The translations under genes were made by a program, and so were the position numbers. Under the pieces are notes generated by a model. The model searched no databases. It worked only from the letters and a program-made list of their open reading frames with translations, and was not told where the DNA came from. DNA of 64,000 nt from Lampropedia aestuarii (GTDB lineage Bacteria > Pseudomonadota > Gammaproteobacteria > Burkholderiales > Burkholderiaceae_C). This document shows, piece after piece, positions 44,927 through 54,157 of this stretch. Location of the stretch: positions 1 through 64,000 of the forward strand of contig NZ_SSWX01000016.1 in the NCBI RefSeq assembly GCF_004803635.1, given 5' to 3'. Every line of letters begins with the position of its first letter. Position 1 is the stretch's first letter.

Positions 44927-46777
44927 ATGAATGAACACATTAACGGAATTGCCGTCTCACGCGGTATTGCAATCGGTCGGGCCTTGCTGCTGGGCCAGGA
45001 GCCATTGCAAGTCAAACATTACCTGATCAGTGAGAAGCACGTTGCGCGTGAAGTCAAGCGTTTGCAAGCGGGCTTCGAGCTGGCGGTGCAAGAGCTGCGA
45101 CGGGTGCAGAGATCCATCATGGACGACGCGAGTTCAGCCGAGCTGCACGCTTTACTGGATGTGCATGCCATGCTGCTGGAGGATCCAGAGCTGCAAATGG
45201 GCGCTGCGGCCTTTATTGAAAAACGCCGCTACAACGCCGAATGGGCGTTGATGCAGCAGTTGGCGCATTTCTCGCGTGAATTTGATGCCATGGAAGACAG
45301 CTATCTGCGTGAGCGCAAAGTGGACCTTGAGCAGTTGGTCAAGCGCGTGGTGCATTGCATGCGCGCGCCCGATATTGCGGCTGTGCAGAGCAGCTCCTCG
45401 CTGGCTGAGTTCGTCGCAGTGTTTGGCGCGCATGGGCAGGCGGCCCATGCAGGAGCGGCCTCAGAAGCGGCGGATGGACCGCTTGCCGATTGCAAGTCGC
45501 AGGACTGGCCTTTCATCATCGTCGCGCATGATTTGGCTCCAGCTGACATGCTGCACTTCAAAAGCGTTGCCTTTGCCGGTTTTGTTGCAGACACTGGCGG
45601 TGTTACATCGCATACGACCATTGTGGCGCGCAGCCTGGATATTCCGGCGGTGGTGGGCACCAAGAATGCCTCTCAACGGATTGCCCAGGATGCGATCTTG
45701 ATCATCCATGCCGAGGCTGGCGTAGTGATTGTCAATCCCGATGCGCAGACACTGGCGCATTACTTCGAACTGCAGAAAAATGATTTGCAGGTGCGTGAGC
45801 GCCAGCAGCAGTTGTTGCACACGCCGGCAGTCACGCAAGACGGTCAAGCCGTGGAGTTGCTGGCCAATATCGAGTTTCCGGCCGACTGCGAGGTGGCCAT
45901 AGCCGCTGGTGCGGTGGGCGTTGGCCTGTTTCGCAGCGAATTTTTATTCATGGGGCGCGAAGGCGTATTGCCCGATGAGCATGAGCAGTACTTGGCCTAT
46001 AAGGAGGCTGTTCTGGCGATGAAAGGCCTGCCAGTGACCATTCGCACGGTCGATATTGGTGCAGACAAGCTGCTGCACAGCGCCTCGCACCAAGGCCGCT
46101 CGGAATGGGACCAGTCACCACTGGGCTTGCGAGCGATTCGCTGGAGTCTGTCTAGCCCCGAGATGTTCAGAACCCAGTTGCGGGCCTTGCTGCGTGCGGC
46201 CGTGCACGGACCATTGAATATTTTGCTGCCGATGCTCTCGCACTTTAGCCAGGTACAGGAGGCGCGTGCGCAACTTGAACTCTCTCGTCAAGAGCTGCGC
46301 GCAGTGCAAGTGCCTTTTGGTGAGGTGCGGCTGGGGGCGATGGTCGAAGTGCCTGCGGCTGCATTGATGGTTGAGCAGTTTTTGGACGATGTGGATTTCG
46401 TCTCGATTGGCAGCAATGACCTGACGCAGTACACCTTGGCGGTTGACCGCACCAATGAGGCCGTGGCGCATTTGTTTGATGCCACGCATCCAGCGGTGTT
46501 GCAACTGATTGCCCATGTGATTGCGCAATGCCATAAGCGCGGCAAGCATGTCAGTGTGTGTGGCGAAATCGCTGGTGATCCCATGGTGACCGATTTGCTG
46601 CTAGGCCTTGGCTTAACAAGTTTTTCGATGCACCCGGTGCAATTGCTGCAAGTCAAAGAGCGCATCGTGCATGCCAATGCCTCGCAGTTGGCAGATTGGG
46701 CGCGCCAGGTGTTGGCTTCGAACACTCCCCACACGCTCATTGCACAACATGCCCATGTAGAGCAGGTCGCCGCATAA
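44927..46777 (+). CDS. ptsI: PTS enzyme I (phosphoenolpyruvate-protein phosphotransferase)
   Basis: A 616-residue enzyme that transfers phosphate from PEP to HPr. The active histidine is H229 in GGVTSHTTIVARSLDIPAV. The C-terminal PEP-binding barrel has GLFRSEFLFM, IRTVDIGADK and the catalytic cysteine in VSVCGEIAGDP. It is longer than E. coli EI, partly because of an insert near residues 168-195 (rich in Ala, Gly and His) just before the phosphohistidine domain. It is the last gene of the EIIA-HPr-EI operon. Confidence 0.94.
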   Translation: MNEHINGIAVSRGIAIGRALLLGQEPLQVKHYLISEKHVAREVKRLQAGFELAVQELRRVQRSIMDDASSAELHALLDVHAMLLEDPELQMGAAAFIEKRRYNAEWALMQQLAHFSREFDAMEDSYLRERKVDLEQLVKRVVHCMRAPDIAAVQSSSSLAEFVAVFGAHGQAAHAGAASEAADGPLADCKSQDWPFIIVAHDLAPADMLHFKSVAFAGFVADTGGVTSHTTIVARSLDIPAVVGTKNASQRIAQDAILIIHAEAGVVIVNPDAQTLAHYFELQKNDLQVRERQQQLLHTPAVTQDGQAVELLANIEFPADCEVAIAAGAVGVGLFRSEFLFMGREGVLPDEHEQYLAYKEAVLAMKGLPVTIRTVDIGADKLLHSASHQGRSEWDQSPLGLRAIRWSLSSPEMFRTQLRALLRAAVHGPLNILLPMLSHFSQVQEARAQLELSRQELRAVQVPFGEVRLGAMVEVPAAALMVEQFLDDVDFVSIGSNDLTQYTLAVDRTNEAVAHLFDATHPAVLQLIAHVIAQCHKRGKHVSVCGEIAGDPMVTDLLLGLGLTSFSMHPVQLLQVKERIVHANASQLADWARQVLASNTPHTLIAQHAHVEQVAA

Positions 46778-46996
46778 GCACTGCCTGCATACAAGAATGC
46801 CGTGATCCGAGCGCAGTGCAGCACTGCTGCATAAGCGCTTGTAGACACCAGTACCCCCATGCAGCCACAGTACATGCTTGCGCTGTGCCTGGGCTTATGA
46901 GAGAAAGAGCTCTTTGCGCCCACGTACTCGCAGAGTAGTCTGCAACTGCCGTTGCAGGTCGGCTTCATTCAACCCATTCATTGCCCAGTCTTTTTC

Positions 46997-48544
46997 ATGT
47001 ATACCTTGCCCCTTTCATTGGGGCACATCAGTCTTGTGTGCCTTGGCCTGCTGCTGTATGTGCTCACCAGCCGCACGCACCATGTACGTAGATCACCGGG
47101 CTCGGCTGTGGCCTGGGTGCTGCTGCTGGTGGCATTTCCCTATCTTGGTATTCCGCTGTATTTGATTTTTGGTCTGCGCAAAGTCACCAAGGTCAAAGCG
47201 ACTCAATGGGCTGTCGAGCCCAGCGTGCAAGCTGATGCGACAGGCAATGCTGCAGATATGCCACGCTATGTGCCCAGCTGGGCCAAGTCGGTCTTGTCGG
47301 CGATGCAGTTGCCGCATGCGGTAGGCGTGCGTGCGCTGCATTTTGATGCCGATGGACGCGTCGCCTTGCTGGGGGTGTTGGAGTTTATTGAACGCGCTGA
47401 AGACGAGTTGCTGGTCTGCACCTTCATTTTGGGCAATGACGAGCAAGTGGCAGCGCGCATTGTGGATGCCTTGGTGCTGGCTGCACGCCGAGGTGTCAAG
47501 GTGCGGGTCATCGTCGATGCGATTGGCAGCTTGAAGCTGCGCAAGCAAAGCATGCTCGTGATGGAGCAAAATGGCATTGCGCTCAGGCGTTTCATGCCGC
47601 TGTTGCACAACAGCGTCAAAGGGCGGGCCAATTTGCGCAATCATCGCAAATACATGGTCGCCGATGGACGCTATGCCTGGTCGGGTGGGCGCAATTTTGC
47701 TGTCGAGTATTTTCTGGACCAGCCCATGCACCCCGCTTGGCTGGATTTGAGCTTTCAGGCAGAAGGTGCGATTGCCGAGCACTTTGGCCAAATGTTTGAG
47801 TCTGATTGGGCGCAAGCGTCAGCGCCCTTGCTATGGGGCACTCGGCGCGTGGCCAGTGAATCATTGGCTCACAGTGCGATTGATGCGTTTTATCGCTTGC
47901 AAGGTACCTGGCAAAATGTGGCCGATTTGGTCATGGGCAGCTTGGCTGGGCCTGTTGCGCCGCGCTCTGAAAACCAGGCCGCTGGCTTGTTGCCTACGGC
48001 TTTGCAAGACCAAACCATGCAACTGGTGCCTAGCGGTCCCGATCAGTCCGATGACACCATCTACAGCTTGCTGCTCACTGCGGCGTTTCATGCCAACAAG
48101 CGCATTGCAATTGTCACGCCATATTTTGTACCTGATGATGCATTGACAGCTGCATTGTCCTTGGCAGTGCGGCGTGGGGTTGAGGTGCAGTTGGTGATTC
48201 CTAAAACCTCCAACCACCGCATGGCCGATATTGCCCGCATGCGTTCCTTGCGCTTGCTGGCACGCGCCGGGGCCAAAGTCATGTGGTTGCCGGTCATGTC
48301 GCATGCCAAACTGGTCATCGTGGACCATGCGATGGCTTTGTGTGGCTCGGCCAACTTTGACACCCGCAGCTTGATGCTGAACTACGAGATCATGACGGCG
48401 TTCTACAGTATTGAGGCGATAGAGGCGTTAGAGGTGCTGCTGGGCTATGCCTGCCAGCATGCCAGCGCGTACGTTCCGCAAGAGCCGGGCTTTGCCAGAG
48501 ATTTGCTCGAGGGCATGGTGCGCTCAGTGGCCTTCGAGCTGTAA
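46997..48544 (+). CDS. Cardiolipin synthase (phospholipase D family)
   Basis: A 515-residue membrane enzyme that condenses phosphatidylglycerol (or PG with PE) to cardiolipin. Two N-terminal transmembrane helices are followed by two HKD motifs: NHRKYMVADGRYAWSGGRNF near residue 215 and SHAKLVIVDHAMALCGSANF about 220 residues later. The ATG at 46997 begins the first membrane helix and is preferred over an upstream TTG. Whether it is the ClsA type or another cannot be settled by eye. Confidence 0.88.
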   Translation: MYTLPLSLGHISLVCLGLLLYVLTSRTHHVRRSPGSAVAWVLLLVAFPYLGIPLYLIFGLRKVTKVKATQWAVEPSVQADATGNAADMPRYVPSWAKSVLSAMQLPHAVGVRALHFDADGRVALLGVLEFIERAEDELLVCTFILGNDEQVAARIVDALVLAARRGVKVRVIVDAIGSLKLRKQSMLVMEQNGIALRRFMPLLHNSVKGRANLRNHRKYMVADGRYAWSGGRNFAVEYFLDQPMHPAWLDLSFQAEGAIAEHFGQMFESDWAQASAPLLWGTRRVASESLAHSAIDAFYRLQGTWQNVADLVMGSLAGPVAPRSENQAAGLLPTALQDQTMQLVPSGPDQSDDTIYSLLLTAAFHANKRIAIVTPYFVPDDALTAALSLAVRRGVEVQLVIPKTSNHRMADIARMRSLRLLARAGAKVMWLPVMSHAKLVIVDHAMALCGSANFDTRSLMLNYEIMTAFYSIEAIEALEVLLGYACQHASAYVPQEPGFARDLLEGMVRSVAFEL

Positions 48545-48701
48545 GGCATGCCTGCCGTATTTTCAGTATGTCTCAGGGCGCTATTGGCATACCATGCTCG
48601 GCTATGAGCGCTGCTGCCTTTTCCTATTCCCCCATGGTTGACGATGCCAGGCATCGCTCACCCTTACCCATGCAAGCCTTGTTGCTGCCAAAGGGGCGGC
48701 G

Positions 48702-50681
48702 ATGAGTGCTTGGCGGCGGCTATGGTTGTTGTGCTGCGTTCTCATGTTGGGCGTATCTGTGCATGCGCAGACCATGGAACAAGCCGATGCCGATCGCGCA
48801 TCCTCTGTGTGTGCTCCGCGCATTGTGGCAATACAGGCAGCCCGCGCAGCTGTCCAGACGCCATGGTTGCACCCGGTTGATGGCTGGATCGATGTCAGGC
48901 TGCCCAATTTTTGGGCGCGGCAGTGGCCGGATTGGAATGGCTCGGTCTGGTACCGCATTGACTGGGAACGCGGGCCCACTGGCGTATGCGCCACTAGCAC
49001 GTCGCCAGTGGCCTTGGGTGTTGATGGGGTCAGCATCACAGGCGAGGTGTTTAGCAACGGCGATTTGTTGTGGCGCGGTGAATCCTTGGTCGAGCCTTTG
49101 TCCCGCCATTGGAATGTACCGAACTGGTGGATTTTGCCCGCCTCTGGTTTGCTCCCTGGCAAGAATTCAATATGGATCCGGGCCGTTGGCCCGGCCAGCG
49201 TTTCCGCTGGGGTTGGCGCAGTGCGCTTGGGCGATGTGGAGTCGGTAAGCAAGGCCTACGGCAGCGCGCAGTGGCGCCAACGCACGGTGTATTTGATCAA
49301 TGCGGTGCTATGCGCAATGGCAGCAGCACTTTTTTTGCTGGTCTGGGGCTTGGGTTGGCGCAGCAGCCGTCCACAGCTACGCGATGAGTTGACGCAAGCC
49401 TATGGCTGGTTTGGCTTGATGGCACTGTGTTGGCTGGCGTATTTGAGTACCTATTTGGCCCATACCCCGTGGCCCTGGCCTGATTCGATTACACGCTCGC
49501 GCTTTAGTACCATTGCGCTGATTGGCTATGCGCTGTGTGTGTGCAAGTTCACCTTTCGTTTTGGCGGCCAGAGGTTGCCGCGGCTGGAAAAAGCGTTGCT
49601 AGTTCTGGCCGTATTGGGCTGTGCGATGGTGCTTTTGCCGCCCAATGAAACGGCGATGCAGTGGAGCAACACGGTCTGGAGGTCGACGATGGTGGTGTTT
49701 TTCGTTAACGGCCTGCAGTTTCAATGGCACGCATGGCGGCCACAGCCGGTCGAGCGCAAGCTGTCGCATCGGCTGTTGGCGCTGTGTTGGCTGGTGTATG
49801 TCTTGATCGGTGCGGCGACGCTGTTCTCGTTTACCGATTTTTGGCAGGTGGCACGCTATTGGGCTGCGTTGTCGGGCTTGTCGGTGATTGGCTTGGTGAT
49901 GTTGCTGCTGGGCGGGCAACTGGTGCGGCAAATGCGCCGCATGGAGGGTTTTAACCACATACTCACCGAGCGGGTTGCGGATGCACGCATTGAACTGGCA
50001 CAGTCATTGGCACGCGAGCATGCACAGGCCTTGGAGAATGCCACATTGCAAGAGCGCATCCGATTGGCCCATGATTTGCATGATGGTTTAGGGGGTAGTT
50101 TGGTGCGGGGTATGGCCTTGGTCGAGCAGACCAAAGGGGGGCTGTCGCAAGCGCGTGTGCTGTCCTTGCTGAAGAACATGCGCGATGACTTGCGTCAACT
50201 GATTGACCAAGGCTCCAGCGTTGGCGCCACTGTGCCACAGACTCCAGTGCAATGGATTGCTCCATTGCGCCATCGCTTCACCAGCATCTTCGATGCCATG
50301 GGCATGGAGACGCAGTGGAGTATTGCACGACTGTGGAGTGCCGAGCATCGCCCCAGTGTGGTGCAGTGCTTGGCGTTGACGCGGCTTTTGGAGGAGGCCT
50401 TGTCCAATGTCATCAAGCACAGCCAAGCCCAGCAGGTACAGGTGAGTGTGGAGGTCGGTGAAGAGCTGTCTTCAAGTCAAAGCATGCTGACCATCCGTAT
50501 TGAAGACAATGGCCATGGATTTGACGTTGCCGCAGTGCAAGGTGCAGGCCTGTCAGTAGGCATGCGCAGTATGGCTGAACGTGCCAAGCGCATTGGTGCG
50601 CAACTGCAAGTACAGTCAGCGCCTGGGCGCACGGTTGTCAGTATCCGGCTGGCGCTGGGGGTTGGCGTGGCAAGCGATTAG
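48702..50681 (+). CDS. Membrane sensor histidine kinase (NarX/HisKA_3 type), orphan
   Basis: A 659-residue protein. A signal peptide (about 1-24) is followed by a periplasmic sensory domain (about 25-190) and a block of about seven transmembrane helices (about 195-410), the 7TMR-DISM layout. The kinase core follows. The dimerisation motif ERIRLAHDLHDGLGGSL has phosphoacceptor H460. The ATP-binding domain has EEALSNVIKHS and RIEDNGHGFD. A purine-rich ribosome site (AAAGGGGCGGCG) precedes the ATG. HisKA_3 kinases usually sit beside a NarL-type regulator, and none is adjacent here. Confidence 0.88.
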   Translation: MSAWRRLWLLCCVLMLGVSVHAQTMEQADADRASSVCAPRIVAIQAARAAVQTPWLHPVDGWIDVRLPNFWARQWPDWNGSVWYRIDWERGPTGVCATSTSPVALGVDGVSITGEVFSNGDLLWRGESLVEPLSRHWNVPNWWILPASGLLPGKNSIWIRAVGPASVSAGVGAVRLGDVESVSKAYGSAQWRQRTVYLINAVLCAMAAALFLLVWGLGWRSSRPQLRDELTQAYGWFGLMALCWLAYLSTYLAHTPWPWPDSITRSRFSTIALIGYALCVCKFTFRFGGQRLPRLEKALLVLAVLGCAMVLLPPNETAMQWSNTVWRSTMVVFFVNGLQFQWHAWRPQPVERKLSHRLLALCWLVYVLIGAATLFSFTDFWQVARYWAALSGLSVIGLVMLLLGGQLVRQMRRMEGFNHILTERVADARIELAQSLAREHAQALENATLQERIRLAHDLHDGLGGSLVRGMALVEQTKGGLSQARVLSLLKNMRDDLRQLIDQGSSVGATVPQTPVQWIAPLRHRFTSIFDAMGMETQWSIARLWSAEHRPSVVQCLALTRLLEEALSNVIKHSQAQQVQVSVEVGEELSSSQSMLTIRIEDNGHGFDVAAVQGAGLSVGMRSMAERAKRIGAQLQVQSAPGRTVVSIRLALGVGVASD

Positions 50682-50715
50682 CAGTGGCGCAAGGGCATCG
50701 AGCGAGCCCATGCCC

Positions 50716-51024
50716 TCACTGCGTCAGAATCCATTCTGCCAATTGCTTGGCTTCTGCTTCATTCACGCGCGTGTTCGGAGGCATCGGCACTGGGCCGTAA
50801 ACACCACGGCTGCCTTTGCGGATGTGTTCAGACAGCAACTGCACGGCATCGGGCTCATCGCGGCGCTTTGCCGCAATGTCTTTGAAGGCCGGGCCGACGA
50901 TTTTTCTCTCTACGCTATGGCAGGCGATGCAGGCTTTGGACTTGATCAGGGCTTCGTCAGCCCACGCCGCCTGGTGGTTGAACACAGGGGCGATGGCAAA
51001 CAGGCTGAGCAATAACAAACGCAT
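50716..51024 (-). CDS. Class I cytochrome c (c551/c552 type)
   Basis: A 102-residue periplasmic electron carrier. The ATG at 51024 starts a signal peptide (MRLLLLSLFAIAPVFNHQAAWA). The haem motif CIACH follows about ten residues into the mature protein, and the distal methionine lies in GPVPMPPNTRV. The longer upstream frame lacks any signal and is rejected. It converges on the histidine kinase gene. The redox partner is unknown. Confidence 0.9.
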   Translation of the reverse strand: MRLLLLSLFAIAPVFNHQAAWADEALIKSKACIACHSVERKIVGPAFKDIAAKRRDEPDAVQLLSEHIRKGSRGVYGPVPMPPNTRVNEAEAKQLAEWILTQ

Positions 51025-51271
51025 GGTGGTAGTTTTGGAGTCGATTTTCAGGAGTTTTAGGAGTGCAGTGCCGATTGCACCGGTCTTGCCAGTTGCCCAG
51101 AGCCGCGGCGACAGCGCCCTTCTTGGCATGGACGACAGGTTGCAGTATCGCACTGACTTGATCAAGAGCGGCTCGCTTCTGGCAATAGCTGAGCAAAATG
51201 GATACCAAATGCACCAGTGATTACCTGTGCGCAGGCCATCGCTGGCCATGACCGACGCAAGCGTTGACAAC

Positions 51272-52186
51272 TCAGGCGCTACTTTCCAGCGTGTGGGCGG
51301 CGACATGGTCCTGCCCTAGCGCTTTGACCAGTTCAGGCAAAGCCTGCTGCAGTTGCTCACGCAGCACAAATGGTGGATTGACGACAACGACGCCGCTGGC
51401 CACCATGCCGGTGCGCTCAGCGCGCTCGCCTGGCAACTGTACGCCAGATTTTCCGCCGGTTTTAATGGCCAAGGTCGCATGCAGCCAGCTTTTACCTGCT
51501 TGGCGTGCAATCGTTTTGAGCTTGCGTGGCAGCTCATGCGCTTCAGGTCTGGGAATCACCGGGTACCAGATGATGTAGGTGCCGGTGGCGAATTTGCGCA
51601 GCGCATCGGAAAGCCATTGCGCGACTTGGCCGTAATCAGTTTTGAGCTCGTAGCTGGGGTCGCACAGCACCAAAGCCCGCCTTGAAGGTGGTGGCAAAAA
51701 CTTCAAGCTGTCTTTGAAGCCGTCGGCATGCCACACATGGGTGTGGTTGGCAAATGGACCTTGCGCCATATTGCCTTGCAATGCACGCATGTCTGCCGGT
51801 TGCAATTCAAACAGATGCAACTGGTCTTGCGGGCGCATCAAATGCTGCAGCAAGGCAGGAGAGCCTGGGTAGACAATGCGTTTGGTGCCCGGTTTGATTT
51901 CACCATTGAATGAGGTGATCTGGTCCAGGTATTGCTGAACAGCCGGGGTGAGTGGCTCAGTGGCATTGGCCGCATAGGCCAGCAACTGCTGTATACCGCT
52001 GGCGCTTTCATTGCTGGTTTGGGCAAAATCACCATCAAGCCGGTACAGGCCGTTACCAGCATGGGTATCGATGAGTGAGAGCGCCACTTCTTTTTGCTTG
52101 AGATACTCAAGCGTGGCGATGAGCACCGTGTGTTTGAGCACATCGGCGTGGTTTCCTGCGTGGAAGGCGTGTCGGTAACTGAACAT
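51272..52186 (-). CDS. rlmJ: 23S rRNA (adenine(2030)-N(6))-methyltransferase RlmJ
   Basis: A 304-residue SAM-dependent methyltransferase for 23S rRNA A2030. MFSYRHAFHAGNHADVLKH is the diagnostic start, DTHAGNGLYRL covers the SAM-binding turn, and LCDPSYELKTDY is the DPPY-type catalytic motif (here DPSY). The length is slightly above the E. coli protein (280), with extra residues near 60-70. It stands alone between a cytochrome c gene and a divergent aldo/keto reductase. Confidence 0.93.
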   Translation of the reverse strand: MFSYRHAFHAGNHADVLKHTVLIATLEYLKQKEVALSLIDTHAGNGLYRLDGDFAQTSNESASGIQQLLAYAANATEPLTPAVQQYLDQITSFNGEIKPGTKRIVYPGSPALLQHLMRPQDQLHLFELQPADMRALQGNMAQGPFANHTHVWHADGFKDSLKFLPPPSRRALVLCDPSYELKTDYGQVAQWLSDALRKFATGTYIIWYPVIPRPEAHELPRKLKTIARQAGKSWLHATLAIKTGGKSGVQLPGERAERTGMVASGVVVVNPPFVLREQLQQALPELVKALGQDHVAAHTLESSA

Positions 52187-52383
52187 ATGGGCGGCATTAT
52201 CGCAAATATGCGCATCAAGGGGCGCGCATTTGCATCGATATGCAGGATTCTTTGAAGCATGCTAAGGTCGATCCTAGATCACAAAGAGAAGACACTTTTG
52301 CTCGCAGGTACGTCCCGTATGCGATAAAAGGGGTGTTTCTATCAGTTCCGCTAAGATGGTATTCATCCAACAAGGAGGTTTCA

Positions 52384-53352
52384 ATGCTTGCAATGCGCAC
52401 ACTTGGTAAAACCGGCATCACAGTTTCGCCCCTCTGTTTTGGGGGCAATGTGTTTGGCTGGACCGCAGACGAAGCACAATCGTTTCGCTTATTGGATCGC
52501 TTTGTCGACGCGGGATTTAATTTCATAGATACCGCAGATATTTACTCCAGCTGGGTTCCAGGCCATCAAGGCGGCGAGTCGGAGACGATTTTGGGCAAGT
52601 GGCTCAAACAAGTCGGCAACCGTGAGAAAGTGGTCATTGCCACCAAGGTGGGCAAGCCAATGGGCGAGGGCAAGTCGGGCTTGAAGTCGCACTACATTCA
52701 GCAAGCAGTTGATGCGTCACTGCAGCGTCTGCAAACGGATTACATCGACCTGTACTACACCCATGAGGATGATCCCTCAACCCCTCTGGAGGAAACACTC
52801 CAGGCGCTCTCAGACTTGGTCAAGACTGGCAAGGTGCGCAGTTTAGGCGCCTCTAATTACACCGGTGCGCGTTTGACTCAAGCCATGGATGCGGCCAAAA
52901 AATTGGGTGTTGCCGGTTTTGAGGTTTTGCAGCCAGGCTATAACCTCTATGACCGTGAGGAATACGAGCGCGACTTGCTACCGGTCGTGCAAGCCCATGG
53001 GCTTGCAGTAGCCCCTTTTTATGCGTTGGCTGCGGGCTTTTTGACAGGCAAGTACCGCACGCAGGCAGATGCAGAAAAAAGCGTGCGCGGCGCACGAGTG
53101 GTCGAGACTTATTTGAATCCACGTGGCTTGTTGATTTTGCAAAAGCTCGATGAAGTCGCCGATCGCTATGTGGCTACGCCAGGACAAGTGGCGATTGCCT
53201 GGCTGTTGAGTCAGCCGGGCATTGTGGCGCCAATTGCCAGTGCCACCACGGACGAGCAACTCGATGAATTGCTGTTTGCTGCGCGGCTGAAATTGGACAA
53301 AGATGCGCTGCATGAGTTGACAATGGTCAGCGCACCTGCCGATAGCCAGTAA
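52384..53352 (+). CDS. Aldo/keto reductase
   Basis: A 322-residue NADPH-dependent (beta/alpha)8 oxidoreductase close to the YajO/IolS-like branch. The catalytic tetrad is visible: D and Y in IDTADIYSSW, K in VVIATKVGKPM and H in DLYYTHEDD. The ATG at 52384 is chosen because a strong AAGGAGG ribosome site lies just before it. Substrate is unknown. It is a single gene, and the divergent rlmJ shares its promoter region. Confidence 0.9.
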   Translation: MLAMRTLGKTGITVSPLCFGGNVFGWTADEAQSFRLLDRFVDAGFNFIDTADIYSSWVPGHQGGESETILGKWLKQVGNREKVVIATKVGKPMGEGKSGLKSHYIQQAVDASLQRLQTDYIDLYYTHEDDPSTPLEETLQALSDLVKTGKVRSLGASNYTGARLTQAMDAAKKLGVAGFEVLQPGYNLYDREEYERDLLPVVQAHGLAVAPFYALAAGFLTGKYRTQADAEKSVRGARVVETYLNPRGLLILQKLDEVADRYVATPGQVAIAWLLSQPGIVAPIASATTDEQLDELLFAARLKLDKDALHELTMVSAPADSQ

Positions 53353-53402
53353 GCTGCAGCGTCACTGCAGTAGCAGTCCAGCTCTGTGCATGCGCGATAG
53401 GG

Positions 53403-53978
53403 TTATCCGCGCGGCTCAGGGTAGCTGACTGCGACTACCTGCAGATGCTGCAGGCCTGCGGGTGTTTGCAGCACCACCTCGTCATCCACACGCGCCTTGA
53501 GCAAGGCTCTGGCTACCGGGGCGATCCAGCTGATTTTGTGCTGCAGGCTATCGGCCTCATCGACCCCGACAATGGTGATGGTCTGCAACTGGCCATCATC
53601 GGTTTCGTAGTCGACGGTGGCACCAAAGAACACCTGGTCTTTGCCGTAATGCACCGAGGCATCGACCACCTCAACAATTTCCAGTCGCTTGGTCAGAAAA
53701 CGCACGCGTCGGTCAATTTCGCGCAAGCGTTTTTTGCCGTACAAATAGTCACCGTTTTCTGACCGGTCGCCATTTTTAGCTGCCCAATGCACGGTTTCAA
53801 CGATTTTTGGGCGTTCCACCTCCAGCAAGTGTTTGAGTTCTTGCTGAAGATTTTTATAACCAGCAGGTGTCAGGTAGTTTTTGACCCCGGGAGGCAGGGG
53901 GGCAGGGCCTTGCAGGCCGTCTTCGTCATCGGAGCTGTGGTCGGACTCTTTCACAAATGCTTTGTTCATGTCTGCCAT
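53403..53978 (-). CDS. greB: Transcription elongation factor GreB
   Basis: A 191-residue factor that rescues backtracked RNA polymerase by stimulating transcript cleavage. The coiled-coil domain with catalytic acidic tip is in KNGDRSENGDYLYGKKRLREIDRRVRFL, followed by the FKBP-like C-terminal domain (VFFGATVDYETDDG, KISWIAPVARALL). It has an acidic N-terminal extension of about 35 residues not present in E. coli GreB. Confidence 0.93.
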   Translation of the reverse strand: MADMNKAFVKESDHSSDDEDGLQGPAPLPPGVKNYLTPAGYKNLQQELKHLLEVERPKIVETVHWAAKNGDRSENGDYLYGKKRLREIDRRVRFLTKRLEIVEVVDASVHYGKDQVFFGATVDYETDDGQLQTITIVGVDEADSLQHKISWIAPVARALLKARVDDEVVLQTPAGLQHLQVVAVSYPEPRG

Positions 53979-54102
53979 TGTGCATGAGTTCTAGCCCTCT
54001 GTGCCGTGCCACAGCTGGCCTTGGACGCGCGCTTCAAGCGAAGTAGCGCGGCTGTGCGTGTAGTGGCGTATGTCAGCCAGTAGCGCTGGCAAAGGTGGCT
54101 AT

Positions 54103-54128
54103 ACAAAAGGGGCCAATGGCCCCTTTGT
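54103..54128 (-). terminator. Probable terminator of the dctP-like gene
   Basis: CAAAAGGGGCC and GGCCCCTTTG form a stem of about 10 bp with a short loop, about 30 bases downstream of the minus-strand gene's stop. The run of Ts on that strand is only four long. Confidence 0.6.
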
Positions 54129-54157
54129 GCATGCTGCAAAATGCCTGTAATGGGCAC

